Shown here: one piece after another, positions 25,345 to 35,827 of the stretch
Position numbering within the stretch: position 1 is the stretch's first letter
How the letters are laid out: each line of letters opens with the position of its first letter
Assembly: GCF_003023845.1 (NCBI RefSeq)
Contig: NZ_PYFT01000001.1
Coordinates: 6,758,001 to 6,822,000, forward strand
Direction: 5' to 3'
Length of the DNA: 64,000 nucleotides
From: Adhaeribacter arboris
GTDB taxonomy: Bacteria; Bacteroidota; Bacteroidia; Cytophagales; Hymenobacteraceae
Position numbers and translations under genes: made by a program
Notes under the pieces: generated by a model
Seen by the model: the letters and a program-made list of their open reading frames with translations, nothing else
What the model was told of the DNA's origin: nothing
Database searches by the model: none

Positions 25345-26126
25345 TTTTGGTTGTTTTTAATTGTTTAGTTTTTAATTGCTTAGTTTTTAATAGCATAAGA
25401 TTAGTTATTTGATTTGTACTGTTCTTAATTATGAACCAAAGATACAGCATGAAAATATAGTAGAAAAAGCATTTTTAGTTAGTTTATTACTTTTAAAAGT
25501 AAGATTATTAATTATATATAATTGATAATCATTTAGGTAATTAATAAAAATAGACTTTATAATTATTGCTTGGACGTTTGTATTTTAAAGTTTTAAGTTG
25601 ATTATTTATGTATAAACCCAAATTTTATGGTTCTGCTGCGGATAACTTCTTTGTTATAATATTCTTTTAGCTGGTTTCTCGCTTTATAAAGTTGCTTAGA
25701 AGAGTCATGGCATCTTTTTAGAAAACTACCGGGTAGATAAATCGCTCTTTTTTCAAAGAGCAATTAGCCCCTGAATGCAAAAAGCTAATAGCCTCCCTTA
25801 ACCCTCTTACTTCTTGTTAAAAACTAAATAGATGCGGCAGAATTCTATTAACCAACAACTACTTAATTGCTAAAACATAAAGGTACTATTGAAATAAGTT
25901 AAATGTGGGAATGCAAAAATGAGCTAATCGCTGCCTTTGGGTAGAATAAGTAATTGGCAAAGATTTATCCAAATATATTATAATCGGAATACGCAGAAAT
26001 TAAAAAAGAAGGTAGGTTATAGGCGCTAAATAGAAGCGGCCTAGTAGCTTAAGGAGTGTCTGTTTTCAACTTCAAAAACTGGTACTAAAATATAAGGCTA
26101 GTAAGAAATGAACACAGATCCTTATT
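25345..26126. other. AT-rich intergenic region
   Basis: No gene is supported in this 0.8-kb gap. Near 25350-25395 there are three imperfect tandem copies of a roughly 15-bp TTTAGTTTTTAATTG unit. A TATCTTTG box on the minus strand (25437-25444) could be the -7 element for the YiaA-like gene, but no matching -33 TTG was found. A hairpin with GCTCTTT/AAAGAGC arms lies near 25745-25764. Confidence 0.4.
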
Positions 26127-27125
26127 CTACCACATCCAAATAGGACAAATTACTTTTCCGCGGTTGCGCAACTTAAAGCCAACTACAATTTCGTGACTAC
26201 CGGCATTGCTGGCGCTCAACTCCGAAGTAGTAACATCGTACGAATAACCCACATCTAAAACAGAGCTTATGTTAACCCCGGCTAAAGCCGCAAAAGCATC
26301 GCCGTGACGATAAGAGCTCCCGACCCAGAAGCGATCGCTGTAAATAGCCTTTAAATTAATATCATAAGACGGTGGACTTGGTAAAGCTATATTTACTTGT
26401 ACCGAAGGCACCAGGCTAATAGCCGGCGTTAAATCAAATCGTACGCCACTGGTAAATACATAATGCTTTTGCAGGGAGCCCGAACCGGTATAATGGCTGG
26501 TACTTTCAAAATCTTTGTTATTGCGCAGTAACTGGTTACCCGCTAATCCCACGTAGAACCGTTGCGAGTATAGCCATAACCCCACGCTTAAATTAAATTT
26601 AAGCCGACTAATATCGTTATCGTACAAGGTTGGGTCATTTTGATTAGCTAGGAAAACTTCATCGGTATTCAAACGATACTTTAACATGCCGCCCGCAATA
26701 CCTGCCGAAAGCTTTATTTTATTTGTAAACGGAATATGATAGGCGTAGCTCGCATCAAAGGAGGTACTTTTTAAAGGCCCGGTTTTATCTACCTGCGCGA
26801 TAAAGCCTATGCCGTGGTGCGGACGAGCTTTTTGATGTAAACCTATTCTTTTAATCCGTCGGTCTTTATTCCGGATGGCCGAAACCGTAATATCTGTTTT
26901 GTTAAGCGGAGTGTGCGCACTAGTATAATAAGTAAGGGGCGCGCCTTCTAAACCCATCCATTGCCGGCGAAATCCTGATTTTACGTCTGTATAATCTTCG
27001 ATGCCCGAAATTGCCGGATTTAAAATATAATTATTAAACATATACTGGCTGAAATGGGGGCGTTGCTGGGCTTGTAAGCTGCCTGTTAATAAAGCCATTA
27101 ATGCGAAAGTATATAAAATTTTCAT
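26127..27125 (-). CDS. T9SS-associated outer-membrane protein, PorP/SprF family
   Basis: The 332-residue protein has a signal peptide (about 1-19, LQAQ) and the family hallmark RPHFSQYMFNNYILNPAISG, followed by GFRRQWMGLEGAPLTY. The rest is a beta-barrel with strands such as SAGIAGGMLKYRL and FWVGSSYRHGDAFAAL, ending in the SHEIVVGFKLR strand. PorP/SprF proteins work with T9SS at the outer membrane and are usually encoded right after a giant cargo protein. The gene upstream (stop 7 bp before this start) is such a protein, so the two form an operon and this one probably serves its surface display. Confidence 0.92.
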   Translation of the reverse strand: MKILYTFALMALLTGSLQAQQRPHFSQYMFNNYILNPAISGIEDYTDVKSGFRRQWMGLEGAPLTYYTSAHTPLNKTDITVSAIRNKDRRIKRIGLHQKARPHHGIGFIAQVDKTGPLKSTSFDASYAYHIPFTNKIKLSAGIAGGMLKYRLNTDEVFLANQNDPTLYDNDISRLKFNLSVGLWLYSQRFYVGLAGNQLLRNNKDFESTSHYTGSGSLQKHYVFTSGVRFDLTPAISLVPSVQVNIALPSPPSYDINLKAIYSDRFWVGSSYRHGDAFAALAGVNISSVLDVGYSYDVTTSELSASNAGSHEIVVGFKLRNRGKVICPIWMW

Positions 27126-27132
27126 AAACGAC

Positions 27133-30100
27133 TTATTTAATGATTGTTACACTACCCGATACTGGCTTTTCGCCCGGTTTTAAAATGATGGTGTAATAAT
27201 AAGTAGCTACTGGTAAATTTTGCTGGTTATAAGTGCCGTCCCAGGGCTGTTTGTAGCCCGCCGAAGAGTAAAGAATAGTGCCCCACCGATTAAAGATTTT
27301 AACCTGACAATCGGGATATTTCTCAATATTGGCAATTTCCCAGGTATCGTTCATGCCATCATTGTTGGGAGTAAAACCATTCGGAATAGAAATACCGGGT
27401 AAAAGAGAAATAATTACCTCATCGGTGGCAGTACAACCTTCGGCGGTGGTAACAGTTAGTGTATAGCGGGTGGTTTGTTTAGGAAAAGCTACCGGGTTGG
27501 CGATGTTGGGGTTACTTAGTCCTTCGGCCGGAGCCCATTGGTAAGAAACTCCTCCTTTACCTGCCAGTTCAACGGATTTACCGGCTTCAATGGTTATATC
27601 GGAGCCAGCATCTGCCACTGGTGCTTCTACTAATATTTTAACCGGAACTCGCTCGCCGGCACAGCCTTGGTTAACCGCCTGTACATAGTAGGTGCGTTCA
27701 CTGGTTAAAACCGGAGTCGAAAAGTTAGCGCCTTTATAAATCGGGGTATTGCTGGTAGCTGTTTCAAACCATTCAATTTGATAATTGTTGCTGGGTGCCA
27801 CTAAAGTAGCGCTCGTGCCCGGACAAATCTTTATTGGATTAATTGGAGCTAGTACGGGTAATGGAATTACAGTAATCTGTACAATATTGCTGGCCAGATT
27901 GGTACAACCACCCGAACTTACGTTTCGGCGGTACCAAGTATCGCGGGTTAAGGTATTGGGTGTGTAATTAGGTTGGTTGCTGATACCAGGAGCCGTCAGG
28001 AAGTGAATACCATCGGTACTACTTTCCCAGAGGTAATCGGGTGAAGTACTTCCGCCCGAAACCATAGATCCCGTTAAAACTGCAGGTATGTTGCCGTAAC
28101 AAATAGTTTGGTTACCATTTATCATATTGGCCGATATTGGTTCGGCAACAGTAATTTTAATACTGTTAGAAATATGCGTATTACCTGCCGAACTAACTTT
28201 GCGCCGGAACCAGGTTGTTCCTTTTAATCTGCCGGGTTGATAATTCACCTCTTGACCAGTGTTTGGCACCGTTAAAAAATCAGCGGCTAATCCGGTAGTA
28301 CTATACTCCCAGGTATAGGTAAAATCACCATCGCCCCCGCTCGGCACCGAGCCCGTTAAAATAGTTGGCTCGGCGTTGTAGCAAATAGTTTGGCTAGCCG
28401 AAATAATGTTATTGGCAATGGCTTGGGTTACCGAAATTTCTACCAGGTTACTAACTAATTCGCAACCACCAGAAAAAGCTACCCGCCGGAACCAGGTAGT
28501 TTTAATTAAGGTCGCCGGAGCATACGTTTGTTGCACAGCATTACCAGAAGCAATAGTAAAAGTTTGGCCGTCTATACTGCTTTCCCAGCGGTAAGTAAAG
28601 TTACTATTTCCGCCTTTGGGCTTGGGGCCAGTTAGTGCGGTCGGCTTGTCGCCGGACCGTATTGTTTGATTAGCCGTAATAAAATTTCCTGATATCTGAT
28701 CGTTCACGGTTATTTTCACCACCGGGCTAACCACGGCATTGCAAGGACCGGCCGTAACCCAGCGACGGAAATACCAAATTCCTTTTGTCAGAGCGCCTGG
28801 AGCATAATCTTTAGCGGTAGAATTGGTAGTGGTGGTAGCCGCAGCAGTAAAATTGAGGTTATCCCGACTACTTTCCCAATGGTAAACGTATTGCCCATCC
28901 CCTTTTTCCGGAACAGAGCCGATTAAGATTGCCGCATCGTTTCCTAAGCAAATTTCCTGGTTTTGGTTAGTAATATTATTATTGGTTACCGGCTGATATA
29001 CCTCCACCTTTACTACGGCACTTGTATCCGGCAAACAGGCAATGCCGGTCACAATCCGTCGGAACCAAGTAGTCTGGGTTAAGGCATCCGGTGCATAATC
29101 TTTTGAAGAATTAGGTTGGGGAGCAGTAATAAAAGTAATTCCATTAGTACTTGTTTGCCAAACGAACGCAGGAGTACCATTACCACCATTGGGTACAGAA
29201 CCCTGAATTTGGCTGGGTTTAGTATTGATACAGATAGCAGTAGTACCAGTTGTATTAACAGTATTGTTTGAAATCGAATTATTTACTTTAATTAGTATAG
29301 CCGTGCTGTAACTGGTACAGGCGCCGGAAATAACTTTTCGCCGGAACCAGGTGTTTCCCCGCGAAAGCATAGCTGGTTGAAAATCAACTTGCGAATTGGT
29401 GTTTCCAGAACTGGCTAAAGCTGCCGAATAAAGATTATTATCCCGGCTGCTTTCCCATAAATATGTATAGGTAATTCCATCGCCTCCGGTTGCGGGCAAA
29501 CCAGTAATTTTGCTTGGACGTACATTTTCGCAGATTTCCTGGTTAGTAGCATTTAACGTATTTACTATCTGTTCATTTACTTTTACTTCTACCACATTAC
29601 TGTATTCGGAACAAGCCCCGGAAGTTATTTTCCGGCGAAAATAAGTTGTTTTAGTTATGGCCGGAGGTTGATAATTCGGGTTGCTACTGGAAGTAGTAAC
29701 AGCTTTAAATTCCTGCTCATCACCAGCTTTACTCTCCCAAATGTACGTATAAGTGTTATTGCCACCGGCCGGATTGCCCACATTGGTTATTTCGGCCGGG
29801 CGTTCGCCGGAACATACCGGATTTGGTTGGGAAATGTTAAAATTCTGTAAGGGGGCGAGTACGTGTACCGCTACCAGAGTTCGGGAACTGGTGCAAGTAA
29901 AGTTATTTTGGGCAATTACGTAATAAGTATACGTTTTTGATTGGGTAAGGGCAGGAGTAGTAAATTGATTGTTATTCGATGAATTCGCCGGAAGAGTGTT
30001 TCCAACTTCGTCGAACACGGAAAATAAAATCCCGTTTACCGGATCAACGGTAATAGTAGCAGAACTACCTACGCAAATAGGATCCACTAGCGCAATTTTT

Positions 30101-33100
30101 GGAGCAGCGGGCAATGGTTTTACCTTAATTTCAATGCTATTACTAATACTTACCAAGCAAGGACCAGACATAACTTTACGCCGGAACCAGGTGGTTTGCG
30201 TTATATTTTGGAGTAGATACTCCGCGAAAGGCAAACCCTGCCCTTGCGCAATTATAGCTGTATTAGCACGAAATGCATCGGTGCTGCTTTCCCAGACATA
30301 CGTATATTGACCCGTGCCGCCGCTTATTGTTCCGGAGCCAATTAACTTCGTGCTTACTTCTCCTTCACAAAATTCTACTCCGTCAGCCGAAATAATGGTA
30401 TTTCCGGTAATAGAAGGCAACACTTCTACCTTCATCTCACCCGAAATATTTTCGCAGATACCGGAGCGTACTATTCTCCGGAACCAGGTGGTTTCCTTTA
30501 AATTGCCGGGAGAATAATCTTTTTTATCTTTCGAGAAAGTTAAATCATTATTAATTGGAGCAAAAGAAGTGAATTCGGTGCGGCTTTCCCAGCGGTAAAT
30601 GTAGGTGCCTGAACCGGCACCACCTAGAGGTTCGGAACCTAGGAGTGGATTAGGCGTGCCATCGGCACAAGCAGCTGGCACCGGAGAAATAATGTTTTCT
30701 GTAATAACCGGGTTAACGATAACTTCTACCGGCGTGCGGGGACTTACACAATTAGTAGTACGGTTTTGTACGTAATAAGTAGTAGTAGCCAACAAAGTGG
30801 GGGTAGAGAAAACCGGTCCCGTAAAGATAATGTCGTTGCTGGTAGCCGAAGCAAACCACTCGTAAGTGCCACCACCGGAAATAACCTGTAATTGAACGGA
30901 TTCTCCGCTGCAAATAGGACTAACATTGGCAACTTCGGGAGCTAACGTGGAGGGAATAACCTCAATTACAATTTCGTTGCTGTAATTGGGTGCGGCACAA
31001 GAACTAGACATAATTAACCGCCGGAAGGTAGTGGTGCGAGTAATGGCTGTTGGCTGATAATTTTCTTTATTATTGGCATAAGCTGGATTGTTGCCCGTAG
31101 CAGCAGTCTTCCACTCTGTGTCCCGATCTGTTTTACTTTGCCATAAATACGTGAAATTACCGTATCCATCTCCTCCCTCAGGTGGTAGAGCGCTGTTAAT
31201 TAAACCGGGTGTTTCGCCGGCGCAAATGGCTGGTTGGTCAGTAGTAATCCGGTTGTTGGTAATGGGGGGCAGCACTTGTACCGTTACTTTAGTTCGGGTA
31301 CTATTGGTACAATTGTTAGTGCTGGTACTCGTTACATAATAAACAAAAGTTCCTTCGCGGGTTAATGGAGCGGTAGTATACGTGTTACTAGTGGCAGAGC
31401 TGTTTGGCAAAATGGTACCATTTTCATCGTACCAGGTAAAAGTAACTCCACTTACCACATTGGCTGTAAGGGTAACCGTATTGCCCAAACAAACCGGTAA
31501 AACTGTTTGCACTACGGGAGGCGCTGGTAGTGGATTAACGTTGATAAAAACAGCATTACTGGTTGCTGTAGCGCAAGGCGCAGCCATTGCCTTCCGGCGA
31601 AACCAAGTAGGCGCAGTTAGTATGCCGGGCTGAAAATTTAGTTGATTATTCGGACTATTGTCTTTCCCAATGGCAGCCGTGAAGCCGGTAGTTGCACCAG
31701 CAGTGCTGCTTTCCCATAAATACGTAATGGTACCGCCCCCACCCGTAGCTGCTGGACCCGATAATAGGTTAGGAACGCTGCCTTCGCATATAGCCGAGGC
31801 TCCGGATATTATTTTAGGGTCAATCGCGGGATTAACAATAATGGAAACAGGTTCGCGGGAACTAATGCAGCCGTTGGTGGTGGTTTGTACGTAAACAGTA
31901 TAGGTGCCGGCAGTACTGTAAACGGGAGTGGTATACGTACTGCCCGATTTTAGTTTAGTACCCCCCGTGGAAGCAGACCACCATTCAATGGTTCCGGCAG
32001 CGCTAGTGGTAAGAGTAGCCGCCGAGTTAATACAAATAGAAGCATTTTCAACCTCTGGGGCATCAGGTACGGCATTAATAGTAATGGTTTGGCTAGCTTG
32101 GGTGGAAGTACCGCATTCGTTAATTACTTTAGCAGAAACCGTATATGATCCGGGCTGGATAAATTGAATACTAGGGTTTGCTAGAGTAGCCCCGTTGCCA
32201 GTTGTAAAATTAGCGCCGTTAGTTGGTCCGGTTACCGTCCACTCATAAGATATGGGAGTAGTATTATTAAAATTATAGATTGGTTTATGAGCCGCATTGG
32301 CAGAGCTAAAAGCAATAGTTTGCGGGCCGCAATAGGTTTTAGCGGTTGGTAAGGTAACCGTTGGAATGTTTTTGATGGTAACCGTTTTAGGTGTAGCAGT
32401 GGAGGCGCCACAAATATTAGTTAACCTAAGATTAATTGTATAATTACCCGCATGGGCAAATTGTAAAATAGGTTCCTTAGACGTGAAGGTAGTTCCATCA
32501 ATGGTACTAACACCAGCCGATGGTGTTACGGTCCATTGATACGAAACCGCTTCTCCCGTAGAAGTATTACTGGTATTAACTATAGCCGCGCAGCCCGACA
32601 AAGGAGTAAGGGTAGTATTAAAGGCCGCAACTGGGCTCGATATAATGGCTAATGTTTTGGTAACTGCTCCGCCTTTGCATTTAGGGTCGGTACCTTCTAG
32701 AGGAACTAAATTAATGGATATAGCATAATTACCTTTTTGCGTAAAGTTTACAATGGGCTTTTCCGATTTTTCATTATAACCGGAAGCATAAGACCAGCCT
32801 TCGGCCGGTTCAATGGTCCATTGCCGCTCAAATTGTTTAGAACCCGGATCGGTAGCATTATAGCCGTAATCAGAAATATCCGTGAGGGTAACCGGACTAT
32901 TTACACACGTTACAGGGCCCGGTTCTAATTTAAAGTCGGGAGTAGGCCCGTTTGATACATATATTCCACTACCTGTTCGGTTAGTTGTTTTACAGGCATT
33001 CGAAGCAGTAACGGTTACCGTATAACCCAGGGCCTGTCCCTTAGATGGAGCATTATACGTATGGTAAAATCTTTTAGGATCATCCTGATCAAAGGATATG

Positions 33101-33618
33101 ACGGTGCCATCGCCGAAATCTAAGGTATATCGGGTGGAGGGTTCATTTAGTTCGGTTTGCGTAATATCAAACACAAAATTAGCCGGAGCACATTCATCGG
33201 TATCTTTATAACTCAAGCCTACATTAGGTACACTGCCATGAAAAACAGTATAAACTTTCTCCTCGGTACAAGTAGCATTACCAACCGTAAATTTTAAGTT
33301 ATACGTGCCCCGTTGCAGATACGTGTGGGATTTTCTAGTACTAAAATCGCCCAAGTTTTCAACGGGGGAGCCATCTCCCCAATTAATTAGATAGGTAGTA
33401 TTGGTGCCCTTAGTCTGCGAAGTATTTTCTACCTGTAAGGTGTAGCCCGCAGTAGAAGAATTCGTGCAATTTACAAATGGCTGACCAGTCGTTTTAACAT
33501 CTTTTAAAGTAGCATCCGGCTTAACAGCACAATCTTGCGCCATTAAGTTTTCACTAAAAAGACAGGTAAATAAAACTAAAAAGAAAATAAGAAATAACTG
33601 CTTATTCCAACAACGCAT
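27133..33618 (-). CDS. Giant T9SS surface protein with PKD domains, Ig-like repeats and gliding-type C-terminus
   Basis: From the ATG at 33618 the protein has about 2160 residues; a GTG start 30 bp upstream is open but gives a worse signal peptide. Order: signal peptide (NKQLFLIFFLVLFTCLF), about five PKD-type domains (30-520), then a long array. Eleven copies of a roughly 95-residue unit carry an IC..G...P..L.GS..GG.G...Y.WESS pattern and close with TTWFRR.V.SG.C. Five CHU_C-type Ig-like domains with YYVQ..T..C motifs are interspersed. A final PKD-like domain and a type B sorting domain (SIPNGFTPNNDGMNDTWEI to KPVSGSVTIIK) end it. It is probably an adhesin or gliding-associated surface protein, secreted by T9SS and helped by the PorP/SprF protein that follows. 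Confidence 0.9.
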   Translation of the reverse strand: MRCWNKQLFLIFFLVLFTCLFSENLMAQDCAVKPDATLKDVKTTGQPFVNCTNSSTAGYTLQVENTSQTKGTNTTYLINWGDGSPVENLGDFSTRKSHTYLQRGTYNLKFTVGNATCTEEKVYTVFHGSVPNVGLSYKDTDECAPANFVFDITQTELNEPSTRYTLDFGDGTVISFDQDDPKRFYHTYNAPSKGQALGYTVTVTASNACKTTNRTGSGIYVSNGPTPDFKLEPGPVTCVNSPVTLTDISDYGYNATDPGSKQFERQWTIEPAEGWSYASGYNEKSEKPIVNFTQKGNYAISINLVPLEGTDPKCKGGAVTKTLAIISSPVAAFNTTLTPLSGCAAIVNTSNTSTGEAVSYQWTVTPSAGVSTIDGTTFTSKEPILQFAHAGNYTINLRLTNICGASTATPKTVTIKNIPTVTLPTAKTYCGPQTIAFSSANAAHKPIYNFNNTTPISYEWTVTGPTNGANFTTGNGATLANPSIQFIQPGSYTVSAKVINECGTSTQASQTITINAVPDAPEVENASICINSAATLTTSAAGTIEWWSASTGGTKLKSGSTYTTPVYSTAGTYTVYVQTTTNGCISSREPVSIIVNPAIDPKIISGASAICEGSVPNLLSGPAATGGGGTITYLWESSTAGATTGFTAAIGKDNSPNNQLNFQPGILTAPTWFRRKAMAAPCATATSNAVFINVNPLPAPPVVQTVLPVCLGNTVTLTANVVSGVTFTWYDENGTILPNSSATSNTYTTAPLTREGTFVYYVTSTSTNNCTNSTRTKVTVQVLPPITNNRITTDQPAICAGETPGLINSALPPEGGDGYGNFTYLWQSKTDRDTEWKTAATGNNPAYANNKENYQPTAITRTTTFRRLIMSSSCAAPNYSNEIVIEVIPSTLAPEVANVSPICSGESVQLQVISGGGTYEWFASATSNDIIFTGPVFSTPTLLATTTYYVQNRTTNCVSPRTPVEVIVNPVITENIISPVPAACADGTPNPLLGSEPLGGAGSGTYIYRWESRTEFTSFAPINNDLTFSKDKKDYSPGNLKETTWFRRIVRSGICENISGEMKVEVLPSITGNTIISADGVEFCEGEVSTKLIGSGTISGGTGQYTYVWESSTDAFRANTAIIAQGQGLPFAEYLLQNITQTTWFRRKVMSGPCLVSISNSIEIKVKPLPAAPKIALVDPICVGSSATITVDPVNGILFSVFDEVGNTLPANSSNNNQFTTPALTQSKTYTYYVIAQNNFTCTSSRTLVAVHVLAPLQNFNISQPNPVCSGERPAEITNVGNPAGGNNTYTYIWESKAGDEQEFKAVTTSSSNPNYQPPAITKTTYFRRKITSGACSEYSNVVEVKVNEQIVNTLNATNQEICENVRPSKITGLPATGGDGITYTYLWESSRDNNLYSAALASSGNTNSQVDFQPAMLSRGNTWFRRKVISGACTSYSTAILIKVNNSISNNTVNTTGTTAICINTKPSQIQGSVPNGGNGTPAFVWQTSTNGITFITAPQPNSSKDYAPDALTQTTWFRRIVTGIACLPDTSAVVKVEVYQPVTNNNITNQNQEICLGNDAAILIGSVPEKGDGQYVYHWESSRDNLNFTAAATTTTNSTAKDYAPGALTKGIWYFRRWVTAGPCNAVVSPVVKITVNDQISGNFITANQTIRSGDKPTALTGPKPKGGNSNFTYRWESSIDGQTFTIASGNAVQQTYAPATLIKTTWFRRVAFSGGCELVSNLVEISVTQAIANNIISASQTICYNAEPTILTGSVPSGGDGDFTYTWEYSTTGLAADFLTVPNTGQEVNYQPGRLKGTTWFRRKVSSAGNTHISNSIKITVAEPISANMINGNQTICYGNIPAVLTGSMVSGGSTSPDYLWESSTDGIHFLTAPGISNQPNYTPNTLTRDTWYRRNVSSGGCTNLASNIVQITVIPLPVLAPINPIKICPGTSATLVAPSNNYQIEWFETATSNTPIYKGANFSTPVLTSERTYYVQAVNQGCAGERVPVKILVEAPVADAGSDITIEAGKSVELAGKGGVSYQWAPAEGLSNPNIANPVAFPKQTTRYTLTVTTAEGCTATDEVIISLLPGISIPNGFTPNNDGMNDTWEIANIEKYPDCQVKIFNRWGTILYSSAGYKQPWDGTYNQQNLPVATYYYTIILKPGEKPVSGSVTIIK

Positions 33619-33648
33619 ATTTTGATAGTACAAAGTTTGCTCAAGCAC

Positions 33649-34213
33649 CTAGTTTAAACAGATAGCCACCTTAAATGGAATTTTTCTTTTGGTTAAAACT
33701 ACAGAAGTAGATAAAGACAAAGATATAATGCAAAAATAAGGAGTGAGGCTTCCTTTCATAAACTTGATTATTTTAAATGTGATACAACTAAATAAACAAT
33801 GTGAATAATAGTACAAATACTTATTTTAATATTTGCTTAAAAAGTAATCTGAATACAAATATTGCGTATTATTTAGCTTTTAACCAATTTTTAGGACGGA
33901 TAGTTTACGGTTGCAAGTAGTATTATAATTGTATTTAACCTATTTATTTAGCTTCTTTAAGCAGTATCGGTATGAAATTAAAGGAGATAATATTAAAGAA
34001 GTTATAATACAAATGTGTTCTGTTAAATACAGAAGTATTTGCTAATCGTTTTTTTAGAAAGAATATAATTTTTAGGGAGGAAGGTAATTTGATTTAAGTA
34101 GAATGAGTGCAAGATGGATATTAAATATATTATAATTTAAGAAAGAAGTTGGTGGTAAAACTTTGCTACAATACTTAAAAATCTCGCTGGTTTTTAAGTG
34201 AACGTAATACTAA
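33649..34213. other. AT-rich intergenic region upstream of the giant surface protein gene
   Basis: This gap is strongly AT-rich and holds no supported gene. Two TATnnTTTG-like boxes on the minus strand (33718-33725 and 33731-33738) could be -7 elements for the giant gene, but neither has a TTG at proper spacing. Confidence 0.35.
34173..34199 (-). terminator. Terminator-like hairpin after the aspartyl protease gene
   Basis: ACTTAAAAA (34173-34181) mirrors TTTTTAAGT (34191-34199) around a 9-nt loop, 15 bp beyond the stop of the minus-strand gene. The stem is AT-rich, so its strength is doubtful. Confidence 0.4.
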
Positions 34214-35503
34214 TTAAATCTTCCGTTTAAGAGTGATAACCGTATAAATGCGCTGTTCGCCCCGCTGAATACCTAGTAAAATATTATAACCCGGTTTAAA
34301 ATGAAATAAACGATCCATCTTACTAATTGACATAGCCGAGGCAGGGGTCATGTTAATACTTACTACTTCATCACCGGGCAGAATGCCCGCGTCGGCCGCT
34401 GGTGAATCGGGTTCAACGAAGTTAACAATATAACGTTGGTAATCTTTGCCACTGGCTATAACATCTAATCCGCACATGTCATGTTCAAAAGGATCCCGGA
34501 AATAGCGGTTCGGCCGGATATACATGAGTTGTTGCCGGTAATTGAACACGATATCAAAGCGCTTTAACAACTCATTACCAATATTACCGTTGCGCGGCAC
34601 TAAATAAACTTTGGCTCCTACGTCCTGATAATTAGGAAAGGAGGTGAGTACGTTATTTAAATTATAATTTTTGAGAGTAAAAGATCTAATTCGACCCAAC
34701 TGACCGTTAATCGTACCACTCAAACCCTTACCTAATTGGGCAGTAATGGAGGGCGAAGGTACTTTAATGGCCGCATTAGACTCTTGTTCTAAAGATAATG
34801 CGTGTCCGGCTCCGGTATCAATAATAAGTTTAACCGGGATTTTACGGGGTTCTTCCAATTGCGCTACCGTAGTTAAATAAGGCTTTTGGCCTTCTATAGT
34901 TATCGGAATAGGAGTACCATAGCTCTTCCGATATTTAAAATCTTTAAAATTCTGGGCAACTACCCGCAACTCCGAATATTTAATTTGCACCGCAAAGCTG
35001 TTAAAAAACTGGTAGCCTAAAATGCCATAAATGGGTACCCCAACGTAGCTGGATAGATTAAATACATCTTCCGAAAGAACCGCCACTTGTAAAAAACTCG
35101 CCGATGCCTGCCCTAACTTCATATTTATGCCCGAAGCGATAAATGCTTTTAAGTCGGCATCCGATCCCATACCGGCAATGGAAATATTAACTCCGTTTTT
35201 AAGTTGTAAGCTGTCTTTTAACGAAGGTTCGGTAATAAGGGTAACACCTACCCCGGTATCTAAAATAAAGTTAAAAGGCCCTTTCTGATTGATATAAACC
35301 GGAACTATAATTAAGTTGCGGTGCATTTCGAACGAAACTATACTTCGCTTATAAGGTGCCTGAATAACAAAAGCGCCCTGACCAAAAGCCTTCGGTAAAA
35401 AGAGTAGAGAGAGAAGGGTAAAAAAAACAAGAAAAAGAGGAAGAGTGCGGCTGAAGTTCAGTTGCCGGAAGGTAAAACCTGCGTGCGAATAACTTAGCTG
35501 CAT
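34214..35503 (-). CDS. Aspartyl protease with C-terminal PDZ domain
   Basis: The 429-residue protein has an N-terminal signal peptide or anchor (about 17-41, ending KAFGQ), a retropepsin-like fold with two active-site-type motifs (FILDTGVGVTLIT near residue 80 and LIIDTGAGHALSL near residue 230), and a PDZ domain at about 345-429 (VEPDSPAADAGILPGDEVVSIN). Two DTG motifs in one chain allow a pepsin-like internal pair, unlike single-motif retroviral-type proteases. It probably acts in the periplasm or at the surface. It stands alone between two long gaps. Substrate unknown. Confidence 0.85.
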   Translation of the reverse strand: MQLSYSHAGFTFRQLNFSRTLPLFLVFFTLLSLLFLPKAFGQGAFVIQAPYKRSIVSFEMHRNLIIVPVYINQKGPFNFILDTGVGVTLITEPSLKDSLQLKNGVNISIAGMGSDADLKAFIASGINMKLGQASASFLQVAVLSEDVFNLSSYVGVPIYGILGYQFFNSFAVQIKYSELRVVAQNFKDFKYRKSYGTPIPITIEGQKPYLTTVAQLEEPRKIPVKLIIDTGAGHALSLEQESNAAIKVPSPSITAQLGKGLSGTINGQLGRIRSFTLKNYNLNNVLTSFPNYQDVGAKVYLVPRNGNIGNELLKRFDIVFNYRQQLMYIRPNRYFRDPFEHDMCGLDVIASGKDYQRYIVNFVEPDSPAADAGILPGDEVVSINMTPASAMSISKMDRLFHFKPGYNILLGIQRGEQRIYTVITLKRKI

Positions 35504-35827
35504 AAGCTCCGTCCCTTTTGAAAAGACTATTCGAAATGATTTTTAATTTACTAAATAATTCTGATTATTAAAATTTTACGTTTATTAACAGTTTTTGATT
35601 ATTTTCAAATCCTGTTTGTACAGAAGGAAGGTGTCTTAAAATGAATTATTTAGGTAATTTGATTTAATTGTCTAGTATTTTACCTGCCAAAATTTATATT
35701 TATTTAAATCAGCTAACTTCCGAGTTCTTTTTCTGATCGAATTATCCTTTTACTTAACTAAGCACTTTACGTAGAAAGGAAACATTGCCCATTTTATGAC
35801 TTCAAGGTAAACCAGAAAACGACTGCG
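35504..35827. other. Intergenic region between divergent genes
   Basis: AT-rich gap between the protease and RtcB genes. It must contain both promoters, but no full TTG/TAnnTTTG pair was seen on either strand. No other structure was noticed. Confidence 0.35.
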
